A stretch of 64,000 nt of DNA from Nitrosomonas nitrosa (GCF_003051105.1 NZ_QAOO01000011.1:1-64000), one strand, 5' to 3'. Shown: positions 36,633 through 46,191, counted from the first letter of the stretch. Notes: generated by a model not told the origin, from the letters alone. A program made the numbers and translations.

Positions 36633-37127
36633 ATGGCGGCTATACAATCAACCCCTCCTGCAAAAACAGGCTTTAAATACAAGAAGCGCCGTCATCTGTC
36701 ACGTGAACTGGCGCTGCAGGGTATTTATCAATGGCGAATTGCGGGGGGTGAAGCAAGTTTTATCGAAGACCAATTGCGGGAAACGAGTATTTATTCGAAA
36801 GTAGAAGAAGCTTTTTTTTCGCGCCTATTTCTCGGTACAATCAACAACGCAACGATGTTGGAACAGCAAATCCAACCCTATCTCGATCGCGCGATGGCTG
36901 ACCTCAGCCCTGTCGAATCGTCCATACTCCTTCTCGGTACGTATGAACTCATCCATCATGTGGAAATTCCTTATCGCGCCATTATCAACGAAGCGATAGA
37001 GCTGGCCAAAACCTACGGCGGAACGGATGGCTACAAATACATCAATGGCGTACTGGATAAACTTGCGACAAAGTTGCGTGCTGTCGAAGTGCAATCGCAA
37101 GCCAGGAAGAAGGAGGAATCCCCATAA
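36633..37127 (+). CDS. nusB: Transcription antitermination factor NusB
   Basis: The protein has 164 residues from the ATG at 36633 (MAAIQSTPP); the frame is open to 36582 but the extra 17 residues are unlike NusB. Family features are the basic N-terminus ([20 protein letters not shown]), [13 protein letters not shown] and the C-terminal [19 protein letters not shown]. With NusE it binds boxA RNA for rRNA antitermination. It follows ribH, as in many proteobacteria. Confidence 0.96.
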   Translation: MAAIQSTPPAKTGFKYKKRRHLSRELALQGIYQWRIAGGEASFIEDQLRETSIYSKVEEAFFSRLFLGTINNATMLEQQIQPYLDRAMADLSPVESSILLLGTYELIHHVEIPYRAIINEAIELAKTYGGTDGYKYINGVLDKLATKLRAVEVQSQARKKEESP

Positions 37128-37192
37128 ACGTTTGTGATCGTTGTTGCCTGGCAGAAGTGGGTTGATCACCTGCAGGCTATAATAGGTAAGGC

Positions 37193-38164
37193 GTGAATTC
37201 CGAGTTTGATCTCATTCGTCGCTACTTTACTCGGCCGATTCATCGGGCGGTATTGGGTATAGGGGACGATGCCGCGTTGATCGCTTGTGACCCTGGTATG
37301 GATTTAGCCATCTCCACCGATACATTGGTCGCGGATCGGCATTTCTTTACCGATACGGATCCGGGCAAGCTCGGCCACAAAGCGCTGGCGGTCAATTTGT
37401 CCGATATGGCCGCCATGGGCGCGACACCGCGTTGGGTTACGCTCGCGCTGACGTTGCCGGTCGATCGGATACAAAGCCAGCCGGACTGGCTGGAAGCGTT
37501 CATGCGGGGTTTTTTTTCGCTGGCAAATGCCTACCAGGTGGAGCTGATTGGTGGTGACACCACCCGCGGCCCCTTGAATATCGGCGTTCAGATCATCGGC
37601 GAAGTTGCCAAGGGCAAGGCGCTGAGAAGAAGCACCGCATTGCCTGGAGATGACATCTGGGTTTCTGGGCAATTGGGCGATGCCGCAATGGCACTTGCGC
37701 ATCTGCAACGGCGCATCGAGCTCGATCCGGCGGAATTGGCAGCCTGCCTGCCTGCTCTGCTCACGCCCACGGCACGTGTCGAACTCGGGCAGCAATTGAT
37801 CGATCTTGCTCGCAGTGCGATCGACATTTCCGATGGTTTGCTAGCCGATCTTGGGCATATCCTGGAATGCTCCCACACTGCCGCAACGGTCTATTTAGCA
37901 AAAATTCCCTGCTCAACCGTTGTAAAAAAACACATGGCAACAGCATTGGCAGTTGACTGCTTACTGGCGGGGGGCGATGATTATGAACTGTGTTTTACCG
38001 CACCCGAATCCAAGCGAGTTGAGATCATGCAGCTAGCGCAACAATTGGCTATCCCTTTGTCCTGCATAGGAGAAATCACCGAAGGCGAAGGCTTGCGCGT
38101 GCTTGATTCGAACGGTAATGCCCTAACATACGAGAAAAAAGGCTATGACCACTTCCTTACCTGA
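37193..38164 (+). CDS. thiL: Thiamine-monophosphate kinase
   Basis: The protein has 323 residues with a GTG start preceded by AGGTAAGG. N-terminal FDLIRRYF, GIGDDAALI, STDTLVADRHF and NLSDMAAMGATP are family signatures, and the C-terminal half has AIDISDGLLADLGH and GGDDYELCF. It phosphorylates thiamine monophosphate to the active pyrophosphate. The pgpA start lies within its last 20 bases. Confidence 0.97.
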   Translation: MNSEFDLIRRYFTRPIHRAVLGIGDDAALIACDPGMDLAISTDTLVADRHFFTDTDPGKLGHKALAVNLSDMAAMGATPRWVTLALTLPVDRIQSQPDWLEAFMRGFFSLANAYQVELIGGDTTRGPLNIGVQIIGEVAKGKALRRSTALPGDDIWVSGQLGDAAMALAHLQRRIELDPAELAACLPALLTPTARVELGQQLIDLARSAIDISDGLLADLGHILECSHTAATVYLAKIPCSTVVKKHMATALAVDCLLAGGDDYELCFTAPESKRVEIMQLAQQLAIPLSCIGEITEGEGLRVLDSNGNALTYEKKGYDHFLT

Positions 38165-38690
38165 ACCCTATCAATCCAATTTCAAGCTTCCCCCTTTGCA
38201 GCCTGATATGGCGTTCGTGCACAGCCGTTTCGCGCACTTCATCGCATTCGGCGGGGGGGTCGGTTTAAGCCGGTATGCGCCAGGCACCATGGGAACGCTT
38301 ATCGCTTTTCCAATCTTCTGGACGCTCAATTCGATGTTCGAGCCCATCGCGCTATTGCTGGCGATCGATATTTTTTTCATTGCCGGTATTTGGGCTTGCA
38401 GTGTGACTGGCAAAGCGCTGAACGCTCACGACCATTCGGGCATGGTATGGGATGAAATCGTCGCGTTCATGCTGGTGCTTTATTTCATTCCCGATCATTG
38501 GTTGTGGGCAATCGCCGCCTTCATCTTATTTCGTTTCTTTGACATTCTCAAACCTCCGCCGATCAAGTATTTTGAACGCAAGCTGCGCGGTGGGCTCGGC
38601 GTCATGTTCGATGATTTGCTCGCTGCTTTCTACACTTTGCTTTGTCTGGCTGGCTGGAAATCACTCGTGTTATTCGAAAGCTATTTTTAA
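38145..38690 (+). CDS. pgpA: Phosphatidylglycerophosphatase A
   Basis: The protein has 181 residues and is an integral membrane protein. Signatures are FGGGVGLSRYAPGTMGTL, the acidic HDHSGMVWDEIVAFM segment and FRFFDILKPPPIKYFE. It dephosphorylates phosphatidylglycerol phosphate during phospholipid synthesis. The start overlaps thiL by 20 bases, the common thiL-pgpA arrangement. Confidence 0.96.
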   Translation: MTTSLPEPYQSNFKLPPLQPDMAFVHSRFAHFIAFGGGVGLSRYAPGTMGTLIAFPIFWTLNSMFEPIALLLAIDIFFIAGIWACSVTGKALNAHDHSGMVWDEIVAFMLVLYFIPDHWLWAIAAFILFRFFDILKPPPIKYFERKLRGGLGVMFDDLLAAFYTLLCLAGWKSLVLFESYF

Positions 38691-38699
38691 CAATCTGAA

Positions 38700-39215
38700 A
38701 TGAAGTGCGATGATCAAACACTGCAAGTGCTTGCCCAGGAAGTAGGGGCTGCCCTTGCTGGGCGGGGGTGCTGGCTGGTGAGCGCGGAATCGTGCACGGG
38801 GGGATGGATAGGGCAGGCTGTAACATCCCTAGCAGGCAGCTCGGCTTGGTATGATCGTGGATACATTACCTATAGTAATCAGGCAAAGCAGCAAATGCTG
38901 GGCGTACAAGCGATCACCTTGGCTCAACATGGCGCCGTCTCCGAGCAAACTGCGCAAGAAATGGCGGCGGGCGCGCTCAAAATGAGTGCGGCGCAGGTAG
39001 CTGTGGCTGTCACGGGTATTGCGGGCCCTGGTGGGGGATCGGCAGACAAGCCGGTCGGTATGGTTTGTTTTGGATGGGCGCTCAAACAGGGCCTCGCCAG
39101 AACGCGAACCTGCTTTTTTTCAGGAGATCGGGAAGCGGTCAGGCGGCAAGCCGTGGCCACCGCCTTGTCTGGTCTGCTCGAACTACTGAACGAATTACCG
39201 CCCTCAGTGGCCTGA
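38700..39215 (+). CDS. pncC: Nicotinamide-nucleotide amidase (CinA C-terminal family)
   Basis: The protein has 171 residues, a stand-alone CinA C-terminal domain. The signature SAESCTGGWIGQAVT (~29-43) holds the catalytic Ser, followed by DRGYITYSNQAK and GIAGPGGGSADKPVGMV. It deamidates NMN to NaMN in pyridine nucleotide recycling. It starts 9 bases after pgpA, completing a thiL-pgpA-pncC unit. Its end overlaps the convergent yqhA by 12 bases. Confidence 0.94.
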   Translation: MKCDDQTLQVLAQEVGAALAGRGCWLVSAESCTGGWIGQAVTSLAGSSAWYDRGYITYSNQAKQQMLGVQAITLAQHGAVSEQTAQEMAAGALKMSAAQVAVAVTGIAGPGGGSADKPVGMVCFGWALKQGLARTRTCFFSGDREAVRRQAVATALSGLLELLNELPPSVA

Positions 39216-39818
39216 TTCCGTCCTGCTTTGCAAGGTCGAAGCCATCAGTCGATCCGTGTAGGCAATCGCCACCGCGGATAGCAAGAACGTAATGTGGATA
39301 GCCGTTTGCGCAATCAGTGTTTTCTCGTCATAAGCGCTGGCATTGATAAACGTTTTCAGTAAATGAATCGACGAAATGCCGATGATGGCCGTGGCCAGTT
39401 TGATTTTCAATACGGACGCATTGACATGCGACAGCCATTCCGGCTGGTCAGGGTGACCTTGCAGATTCATGCGCGATACGAACGTCTCGTAACCACCGAT
39501 GATGACCATGATCAACAGATTGGAAATCATTACCACATCGATCAGACCCAATACCACCAGCATGATCGCAGTTTCGGTGATTTTTAGAGGCGCATCGTCA
39601 TCTTCCGGAGAAACACTATGCAGAATATGCTGCAGTGCATCTTTGTCACCCATGATCGCGCCCATCAAGTCGGTCAGTTCGACCCAGAAATGGAAAACAT
39701 AGATGCACTGTGCGAGCACTAGCCCCAGATAGAGCGGCAACTGCAACCAACGGGATAAAAACAAAAAGCGTGCGATCGCTGAAATTCTTTTTTTGTCAGT
39801 ATTTTGATGGATATCCAT
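39204..39818 (-). CDS. yqhA: YqhA/UPF0114 family inner-membrane protein
   Basis: The protein has 204 residues with four hydrophobic segments (LQLPLYLGLVLAQCIYVFHF; ETAIMLVVLGLIDVVMISNL; KLATAIIGISSIHLLKTF; AIHITFLLSAVAIAY). The pattern ARFLFLSRWLQLPLYLGL and the NLLIMVIIGGYETFVSR loop match UPF0114. The function is unknown. The start lies next to a small exported-looking ORF on the other strand. Confidence 0.9.
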   Translation of the reverse strand: MDIHQNTDKKRISAIARFLFLSRWLQLPLYLGLVLAQCIYVFHFWVELTDLMGAIMGDKDALQHILHSVSPEDDDAPLKITETAIMLVVLGLIDVVMISNLLIMVIIGGYETFVSRMNLQGHPDQPEWLSHVNASVLKIKLATAIIGISSIHLLKTFINASAYDEKTLIAQTAIHITFLLSAVAIAYTDRLMASTLQSRTESGH

Positions 39819-40037
39819 ATGTCGTCAAATCGGTTACTTTTTTGGTTTTGCGTAGGATTGTGCTGTGGCAAAGGTCAGGCTCAAGCGAATCGATCAGGCT
39901 GCTTGCGGAGCCTGATCGATAGCTTGATAACCGACTATTGCCAATTGCGCAGCAAAATCAGATTGTCATGTAGCTTTCATCCGCTTTCTTCTCATGAAAG
40001 AAGGTCGGGATATCAAATTTTGCTGGACGATGAATAG
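39819..40037 (+). CDS. Possible small exported protein
   Basis: There are 72 residues from the ATG at 39819 (an in-frame ATG at 39804 also exists). The first 23 residues look like a signal peptide (MSSNRLLFWFCVGLCCGKGQ, then AQA). The rest holds three Cys (CLRSL, DYCQL, LSCSF). It matches no family I know and lacks a clear ribosome-binding site. A strong hairpin lies inside it, so it could instead be non-coding sequence between two leftward genes. Confidence 0.35.
   Translation: MSSNRLLFWFCVGLCCGKGQAQANRSGCLRSLIDSLITDYCQLRSKIRLSCSFHPLSSHERRSGYQILLDDE
39891..39918. terminator. Perfect 10-bp stem-loop after mtkB
   Basis: CGATCAGGCT, an 8-base loop, then AGCCTGATCG. It lies 136 bases downstream of the mtkB stop in the only gap of this segment. 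There is no T run on either strand, so it is a hairpin of uncertain function (terminator or mRNA 3' stabiliser). Confidence 0.5.
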
Positions 40038-40054
40038 AGACTAGCGATGAAACA

Positions 40055-40942
40055 CTAAAGACGAGCCAATACTTCCGCGACCGTTTGTCCCATCAACGCA
40101 GGGGTGGGGCAAATGGTGACACCCAATTCCTTCAGGCGTTCGACTTTTTCCGCGGCGCTCTCGCCAGCGGTGGAAATAATTGCACCCGCATGGCCCATCC
40201 GCCGCCCAGGGGGTGCGGTCAATCCGGCAATATAGGCGATCAAAGGCTTGCTCATGTTTTCTTTGGCAAAAATACCCGCTTCCACTTCTTGCGGCCCGCC
40301 GATTTCACCGATCATCAAGGCCACTTTGGTTTCGGGATCTTGCTCCAGTTTTTCCAGTACATCGCGGTGCGAGCTGCCGATGATAGGATCACCGCCAATC
40401 CCGACCGAGGTCGAGATTCCGATACCGAGCCGGCGCATTTGGTCTGCCGCCTCATAGCCGAGCGTTCCCGAGCGCCCGACGATGCCCACATTGCCGCGTT
40501 TATAGATATGGCCAGGCATAATGCCTAACATGGCCCGCTCCGGGCTGATGGTGCCGGAGCAATTCGGGCCGGTCAGCATCATGCGTTTCGCTTTAGGGAA
40601 TCGGCGTAAAAAGCTTTTGACCGTCATCATATCCTGAGTCGGAATTCCATCCGTGATGGAAACACAATATTGGATGCCTGCATCGGCGGCTTCCATAATC
40701 GAATCCGCTGCAAAGGCGGGCGGTACGAACACGATGCTCGCTTCCGCACCGACTTGCTCGACCGCTTCTTTCACGGTATTGAAAACCGGCAATCCCAAAT
40801 GCGTCTGTCCGCCCTTGCCCGGTGTTACGCCACCGACCACGTTGGAACCATATTCGATCATCTCCTGCGCATGAAAGGTACCAATCCGGCCGGTAAAGCC
40901 TTGCACGATGATGCGCGTTTTTTCGTCAATTAAAATAGCCAC
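40055..40942 (-). CDS. mtkB: Malate-CoA ligase (succinyl-CoA synthetase-like), alpha subunit
   Basis: The protein has 295 residues with a GTG start and GGGAG upstream. It has the SucD fold: VQGFTGRIGTFHAQEM, the CoA-binding GGVTPGKGG, TGPNCSGTISP, GRSGTLGYEAA, and the phospho-His region RRMGHAGAIISTAGE. It pairs with mtkA 15 bases upstream. Adjacent malyl-CoA lyase shifts the call from succinate to malate thiokinase. Succinyl-CoA synthetase is the alternative if this genome has no other sucCD. Confidence 0.85.
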   Translation of the reverse strand: MAILIDEKTRIIVQGFTGRIGTFHAQEMIEYGSNVVGGVTPGKGGQTHLGLPVFNTVKEAVEQVGAEASIVFVPPAFAADSIMEAADAGIQYCVSITDGIPTQDMMTVKSFLRRFPKAKRMMLTGPNCSGTISPERAMLGIMPGHIYKRGNVGIVGRSGTLGYEAADQMRRLGIGISTSVGIGGDPIIGSSHRDVLEKLEQDPETKVALMIGEIGGPQEVEAGIFAKENMSKPLIAYIAGLTAPPGRRMGHAGAIISTAGESAAEKVERLKELGVTICPTPALMGQTVAEVLARL

Positions 40943-40957
40943 TCTGTCTGTTCTCCC

Positions 40958-42139
40958 TTACCCTTGTTTTGCAACCATTTCGTCGCGTGCCCGGACCACT
41001 TTCTCTGCTGCATCCGCCAATGTTTCTGCCGTAATGATCGGTAAGCCGCTGTCAGCAATGATGCGGCGGCCTTCTTCGACGTTGGTGCCGGACAAGCGTA
41101 CGACCAGCGGCACTTTCATGTCGATATTGCGCACAGCCTGAACGACCCCTTCGGCGATCCAGTCGCAGCGATTGATGCCGGCAAAAATATTGACCAACAT
41201 CGCTTTGACGCCTTCATCCGCGAGTACTAAGCGGAATGCTTTCTCAGTCCGCTCCGCCGACGCGCCGCCGCCTACATCCAGAAAATTGGCCGGCTCCCCG
41301 CCTGCCAGTTTGATCATGTCCATGGTCGCCATCGCCAAACCCGCGCCATTGATCATGCAGCCGATATCACCATCCAGCCCGACATAGCTCAAACCGGCTT
41401 CTGCGGCGGCCACTTCGCGTGGATCGATTTGCGTGTTGTCACGCAATTCCGCGATTCGATGGCGGCGGAACAAAGCGTTCTCGTCGAAACTCATTTTTGC
41501 GTCCAACGCCATCAACTCATTGTTTTTGGTTACGACCAGCGGATTGATTTCCAGAATATTGGCGTCCAGGTCACGCAAGGCGCGGTAGCACCCTTTGATG
41601 GTCTTGACCGCGTGATTGAGCAAGTCTTCGCCGAGACCCAAGGCAAACGCCATGGTGCGCGCCTGAAAATCCTGCAGCCCGACTGCCGGTTCTACATAGA
41701 TTTTGATGATGGCATTGGGGTCGGTGACGGCCAGGCGTTCGATTTCCATACCACCCTGGGCCGAACCGACCATGATGACACGTTCATGGCTGCGGTCGAT
41801 CATGAACGATAGATAAAGCTCTCTGGCGATTTCCGTGCCAGCCTCGACATATAGCCGGTTACAAATCTTACCGGCCGGGCCGGTCTGATGCGTGACCAGT
41901 TTTTTGCCCAAAAGCGCCTCAGCGGCCGCCTCTACTTCATCATGTGTCCGGCAAACTTTGATGCCGCCTGCTTTGCCACGGGCGCCAGAATGAATCTGCG
42001 CCTTGATGACCCAGACACTTCCATCGATTTCCCGGCAGCGCTGCACGGCTTCGTCGACCGTATAGGCCAAGCCGCCCTCTGCAATCTTGACGCCATACTC
42101 AACCAGGATTTCTTTTGCCTGATACTCGTGAATATCCAA
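40958..42139 (-). CDS. mtkA: Malate-CoA ligase, beta subunit (ATP-grasp)
   Basis: The protein has 393 residues. The apparent TTG start ([17 protein letters not shown]) is preceded by GGGAGAAAG. ATP-grasp features: [34 protein letters not shown], and [13 protein letters not shown] with [12 protein letters not shown]. Several stretches are closer to methylotroph MtkA than to SucC as I know them (for example [20 protein letters not shown] and [11 protein letters not shown]). It makes malyl-CoA from malate, CoA and ATP. The operon order is mcl-mtkA-mtkB. Confidence 0.87.
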   Translation of the reverse strand: MDIHEYQAKEILVEYGVKIAEGGLAYTVDEAVQRCREIDGSVWVIKAQIHSGARGKAGGIKVCRTHDEVEAAAEALLGKKLVTHQTGPAGKICNRLYVEAGTEIARELYLSFMIDRSHERVIMVGSAQGGMEIERLAVTDPNAIIKIYVEPAVGLQDFQARTMAFALGLGEDLLNHAVKTIKGCYRALRDLDANILEINPLVVTKNNELMALDAKMSFDENALFRRHRIAELRDNTQIDPREVAAAEAGLSYVGLDGDIGCMINGAGLAMATMDMIKLAGGEPANFLDVGGGASAERTEKAFRLVLADEGVKAMLVNIFAGINRCDWIAEGVVQAVRNIDMKVPLVVRLSGTNVEEGRRIIADSGLPIITAETLADAAEKVVRARDEMVAKQG

Positions 42140-42188
42140 TGTCTTTCTCCCTTTTCTTTCAAAGAACTATCAATCAGCCGACTGTGGG

Positions 42189-43139
42189 CTATTTATTTTT
42201 TGCGGCAATCGCTTCGGCTGCTTTCACAATGTTATTGGCCATTCTTTCCGAAGCGGCATCGATCAGACGACCATCGAGCGAAGCGGCGCCTTTGCCCTGG
42301 GCGGCAGCTTCTTTCAACGCAGCCAGGATGCGTTTGGCTTTTTCGATTTCTGCGGCGGGCGGTGTAAAGACCTCATTGGCCAGCGCAATTTGTGTGGGAT
42401 GGATGGCCCATTTGCCTTCGCAACCCAGCGCAGCAGCCCGTTTGGCTGCCAGCTTGTAGCCCTCCGGATCCTGAATATCGCCAAAAGGTCCATCGATCGG
42501 CCGCAACCCAAAAGCGCGGCATGCGACGGTCATGCGGCTGATCGCTGCGTGCCACTGATCGCCGGGATAATCGGGATTGAGCCCGCCAATGTTGGTGGTG
42601 CGGGCGCGGTTACTGGCTGCATAGTCGGCCACGCCGAAATGCAGCGCTTCCAGCCGTCCGCATGCCCCACTACGCGCGATATCCTCGACATTCGCCATGC
42701 CCAGCGCCGTTTCGATGAGCGCTTCCAGCCCGATGCGGTTTTTGAGTCCTTGCTGCATTTCCAGTTGGCTGACCATGGCTTCCACCATGTAAACGTCGGC
42801 ATAAACACCGACTTTCGGGATCAACAGGGTATCGATTTTATGCCCTGCCTGTTCGACCAGATCGACCACGTCCCGCACCATATATTGCGTGTCCAGCCCG
42901 TTGATGCGTACCGACAGCGTAATGCCGTGTCCTTTCCAGTCGAGATCGTTGATCGCCTGAATGATGTTTTTCCGGGCCTGTAATTTATCGTCGGGCGCAA
43001 CAGCGTCCTCCAGATCCAGAAAGATGAAATCCACGCCGCTTTTCAATGCCTTCTCAAACATTTCCGGGCGCGAACCGGGTACGGCCAACTCGCAACGCTG
43101 CACGCGCTGAATCTTGGTTTCATATAGTGTGTGACTCAT
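42189..43139 (-). CDS. mcl: Malyl-CoA lyase (CitE/HpcH-type CoA ester lyase)
   Basis: The protein has 316 residues. It closely follows the Methylobacterium MclA pattern: RCELAVPGSRPEMFEKAL, DFIFLDLEDAVAPDDK with the Mg ligands, RINGLDTQYMVRDVVDLVE, GLEALIETALGMANVE, HFGVADYAAS and EGKWAIHPTQIALANEVFTP. It cleaves L-malyl-CoA to glyoxylate and acetyl-CoA. GGAGG lies before the ATG. With mtkAB it forms the cleavage half of a serine-cycle-like route. In an autotroph this would feed glyoxylate to glycine or run in reverse. Confidence 0.92.
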   Translation of the reverse strand: MSHTLYETKIQRVQRCELAVPGSRPEMFEKALKSGVDFIFLDLEDAVAPDDKLQARKNIIQAINDLDWKGHGITLSVRINGLDTQYMVRDVVDLVEQAGHKIDTLLIPKVGVYADVYMVEAMVSQLEMQQGLKNRIGLEALIETALGMANVEDIARSGACGRLEALHFGVADYAASNRARTTNIGGLNPDYPGDQWHAAISRMTVACRAFGLRPIDGPFGDIQDPEGYKLAAKRAAALGCEGKWAIHPTQIALANEVFTPPAAEIEKAKRILAALKEAAAQGKGAASLDGRLIDAASERMANNIVKAAEAIAAKNK

Positions 43140-43502
43140 TTTTCCTCCAATAAATAAAATAAATCGATACGTCAGTAGCGCTGAATCAAAAGCGGGAAGC
43201 GGAAGCGAAACATGCTCGGGATTTTGTTGAAGCTATCGATAAAGCGTGAGAAAAGAATGGTTGGCGCTGGCCATTCCTGTTGGTTTTTTTTGTATGCTCA
43301 AGCTGATATTTTCCGGATAATCGAGGTGAATGGTTGTTCAAATCGGGTGCAATTATATCACTGGCTGGTATCGGATTTGAGTTTGTCTCATGGAATGGAT
43401 ACGAACAATCAACCATGCTCGGCAGATTGCCGGTAATTGGAAAAACTGAGTGGCGCTTGGCCATGTCATCGTAAATTCATAAAATCAAGGAGAAAATTGA
43501 TC
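43140..43502. other. Divergent promoter region, mcl / ybjQ
   Basis: It is bounded by the start of mcl on the left and the AAGGAGA site of ybjQ on the right. Short ORFs on both strands have neither ribosome-binding sites nor known domains. No repeat or operator was recognised. Confidence 0.45.
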
Positions 43503-43823
43503 ATGCTACTTACCACCACGCCCCATATCGACGGGAAGCGCGTTACGAAATATTGTGGCATCGTTGCCAGCGAAGCTGTGCTCGGTGCGAATGTATTGAA
43601 AGATCTTTTTGCCGGGATTCGCGATTTTGTCGGCGGGCGTTCAGGCACCTACGAGAAAGAGTTGCAGCGTGCGCGCGATTATGCGTTGGAAGAGCTGCAA
43701 GAGCGCGCCGAGGAACTCGGCGCCAACGCAGTCGTTGGCATCGACATCGATTATGAAGTGCTCGGTAAGGAAAATGGCATGCTGATGGTATCGGTCAGCG
43801 GGACGGCGGTTTTCGTCGAATAG
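43503..43823 (+). CDS. ybjQ: YbjQ/UPF0145 family protein
   Basis: The protein has 106 residues from the ATG at 43503 with AAGGAGA; a 22-residue upstream extension is unlikely. Family motifs: [34 protein letters not shown] and [18 protein letters not shown]0145 proteins form pentamers and are often called heavy-metal-binding domain proteins, with no proven role. Confidence 0.93.
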   Translation: MLLTTTPHIDGKRVTKYCGIVASEAVLGANVLKDLFAGIRDFVGGRSGTYEKELQRARDYALEELQERAEELGANAVVGIDIDYEVLGKENGMLMVSVSGTAVFVE

Positions 43824-44025
43824 TCACTGTCACCGCGGCAGGGGTTACCCCACCTTGCCGTGGTAAATTATAGGCAAGCAAATGAGCAAATAGGGGTCGT
43901 GCCCGCCTTGAGCCGTTGGCTATGGGCTGGTCAAATTTTTAGATGGTTTTCCTGCTTGGAAAGGGTGTATATTTTTTCTATTTCTTTCTATTTCCTTTGA
44001 CGGCTTCCAGCTGACAATTAAAATC

Positions 44026-45354
44026 ATGGCGAAACACGCTAAAAAAATCTACGTGCTCGATACTTCCGTGCTGCTGTTCGATCACAATGCCATCAAGAAT
44101 TTTGAAGAAAACGATGTCGCCATCCCCATTACCTGTCTGGAGGAGTTGGATCGCTTCAAGGTCGGCAATGAGATGAAAAATTTCGAGGCACGGGAGGTCA
44201 TCCGCTTTCTGGACAAGCTGTCGGGAAACAATGGTTTGAGTGACTGGATTCCGCTTGGACCCAAGCAAGGAAAGTTGAAGATCGTCATGTCCAACCTGGT
44301 CAGCGGCATGGATGCTGAAGAAATCTACGGTAAAGGAAAAAACGATCACAAGATCATCAATGCCGCCCTTACGCTCGCGCAGGCCGAAAAAACGGCCAAG
44401 GTGGTTCTGGTCACCAAGGACATCAATTTGCGGTTGAAAGCCAAAGCGATCGGCTTGCCTTCCGAAGACTATGAAACGGGCAAGGTCAAGAACGTCAAAA
44501 ATATTTCGACCGGCTTTCCCGTGATCGAGCACGTCGCGCCCACTATCATCAGTGCGCTGTATCACAAAGGCAGCGTGGAGGAAGCCGGTTTGCTCGGCAG
44601 CCACAAAATCGCCAATGGCTATTATATTCTCAAAAGCGGCAGCGACTCGGTGCTGGCGCGCTACCATCAAGCGACCGACACCGTCGAGCGGGTTGAAAAA
44701 AGCTATGTCTACAACATCAAACCCAGAAATGCCGAACAGGCTTTCGCAGTCAATGCGCTGTTGAACGACGAGATCAAGCTTGTCGCTCTGCAAGGGGTGG
44801 CGGGTACCGGCAAAACCCTGCTGGCGCTCGCATCGGCGCTCGAGCAAAAAAATAAATTCAACCAGATCATCCTCGCGCGGCCGGTCATCCCGTTGAGCAA
44901 CCGCGAAATCGGCTTTTTGCCGGGCAGTGCGGAAGACAAGATATCGCCCTATATGCAACCCTTGTGGGATAACCTGACCTATATCAAAAGCCAGTTTCGT
45001 GCAACCGAGCGAAAATCCAAGGTATTGGACGACATGGAAGAAAGCGGCAAGCTTTCCATCACCGCGCTCGCTTTCATTCGCGGGCGCAGCCTGTCCAATG
45101 TCATGTTTATTATCGATGAAGCGCAAAACCTGACGCCGCACGAGGTGAAAACGATCATCACCCGGGCGGGCGAGGGTACCAAGGTCGTGTTCACGGGGGA
45201 TATCAACCAGATCGACACGCCTTATATGGACGAGCAATCCAATGGGCTGACTTACCTGATCGACCGCTTGAAAGGGCATGCATTGTTTGCGCATATCCGT
45301 CTGGAAAAGGGCGAGCGCTCGGCCTTGGCCAATCTGGCTAACGAATTGCTGTAG
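44026..45354 (+). CDS. phoH: PIN domain - PhoH ATPase fusion protein
   Basis: The protein has 442 residues. An N-terminal PIN ribonuclease-like domain (YVLDTSVLLFDHNAI, with acidic residues in TCLEELDRF and TKDINLRLKA) is joined to a C-terminal PhoH domain with Walker A GVAGTGKTLLA (~262-272) and Walker B MFIIDEAQNL. This PhoH2/YlaK-type architecture has been linked to RNA unwinding and cleavage. The long antisense ORF on the other strand is a shadow. Confidence 0.94.
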   Translation: MAKHAKKIYVLDTSVLLFDHNAIKNFEENDVAIPITCLEELDRFKVGNEMKNFEAREVIRFLDKLSGNNGLSDWIPLGPKQGKLKIVMSNLVSGMDAEEIYGKGKNDHKIINAALTLAQAEKTAKVVLVTKDINLRLKAKAIGLPSEDYETGKVKNVKNISTGFPVIEHVAPTIISALYHKGSVEEAGLLGSHKIANGYYILKSGSDSVLARYHQATDTVERVEKSYVYNIKPRNAEQAFAVNALLNDEIKLVALQGVAGTGKTLLALASALEQKNKFNQIILARPVIPLSNREIGFLPGSAEDKISPYMQPLWDNLTYIKSQFRATERKSKVLDDMEESGKLSITALAFIRGRSLSNVMFIIDEAQNLTPHEVKTIITRAGEGTKVVFTGDINQIDTPYMDEQSNGLTYLIDRLKGHALFAHIRLEKGERSALANLANELL

Positions 45355-45415
45355 CCATCGCTTTGGAAACAAAATACTTTTGACTATTGAAAAAAATCTC
45401 TCACAGGAGCCGCCT

Positions 45416-45565
45416 ATGAAAGTAGAAGTGACCGTTGAACTGGATATCAATCTGTCCAAGGCCAGTATCGAAGATATCAAGAAATTGCTGGAAGAAATGA
45501 TGAACCCGACCAAATTCGACGCGCTGGAAGCGATCACGATCAAGAATATCAAACTGGGCATTTAA
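45416..45565 (+). CDS. Small acidic hypothetical protein (49 aa)
   Basis: ATG at 45416 with ACAGGAG eight bases upstream. The 49 residues suggest a strand, a helix and a strand (KVEVTVELDIN, KASIEDIKKLLEEM, EAITIKNIKLGI). A real short gene downstream of phoH is likely because of the good initiation signal and regular structure. No family is recognised. Confidence 0.6.
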   Translation: MKVEVTVELDINLSKASIEDIKKLLEEMMNPTKFDALEAITIKNIKLGI

Positions 45566-45603
45566 GCGGCGATCGCACACACGATTGGCACAAACCCCTA
45601 GGG

Positions 45604-45710
45604 TATATACTCATCGCACCTCAAAATTCAGCACCTATACCTGCTCCCGCTGGGAGAAGGTTGGATGAGGGATGATAAAAAATTGAATTTTGAGGTGCGA
45701 AGCGTATATA
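45604..45710. repeat. Inverted-repeat element, copy 1
   Basis: About 107 bases with terminal arms TCGCACCTCAAAATTCA (45614-45630) and its exact complement at 45684-45700, extended imperfectly by TATATAC/GTATATA. The centre reads CTCCCGCTGGGAGAAGG then TTGGATGAGGGATGATAAAA. A diverged copy is at 48636-48735. It is non-coding and looks like a MITE or REP-type element. Confidence 0.8.
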
Positions 45711-45759
45711 TAGTGCATCGGTTTATGCTTGCCCCGAGCGATAGCGTGAGAGACACGTC

Positions 45760-46191
45760 ATGAATGAGCTATATTTATATATTCAACAATGGATTCCGCT
45801 GCATGTGCTGATCGGTTTTACCATCGCATCGATTGTCGGTTTGATTGGTTCCGTGATCACGATCCCGATCATTCTGATCCGTTTGCCCGCGGACTATTTT
45901 GACACGCGCATCCCGCGCTACTGGATGAAAGACCATCATCCGGTACTGCGTATCATCGGCCTGATCCTCAAGAATTGCGTCGGTTCGGTATTCTTGGTGG
46001 CGGGTTTTATCATGCTGTTTTTGCCTGGACAAGGCATTCTCACCATGTTGATCGGCATTTCCTTGCTGGATTTTCCTGGAAAGCGCGAACTGGAAGCCAA
46101 AATCGTCGGCCGGCCCGGCATATTGAAAGCGATCAACGCCATGCGCCATAAATTTCATAAACCGCCTTTGATACTGGCCCCCGATCGTTAG
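45760..46191 (+). CDS. Membrane protein, PGPGW-like family
   Basis: The protein has 143 residues with two or three hydrophobic helices (LIGFTIASIVGLIGSVITIP and GSVFLVAGFIMLFLPGQGIL) and a LPGQGILTMLIGISLLDFPGK signature, read here in two parts around GQG. It resembles the short putative membrane proteins of the PGPGW type. Role unknown. It is preceded by the inverted-repeat element. Confidence 0.7.
   Translation: MNELYLYIQQWIPLHVLIGFTIASIVGLIGSVITIPIILIRLPADYFDTRIPRYWMKDHHPVLRIIGLILKNCVGSVFLVAGFIMLFLPGQGILTMLIGISLLDFPGKRELEAKIVGRPGILKAINAMRHKFHKPPLILAPDR

Noticed and set aside
43978-45561. 527-codon minus-strand ORF opposite phoH
   Set aside because: It is the antisense of a well-recognised PhoH gene with no domain of its own.
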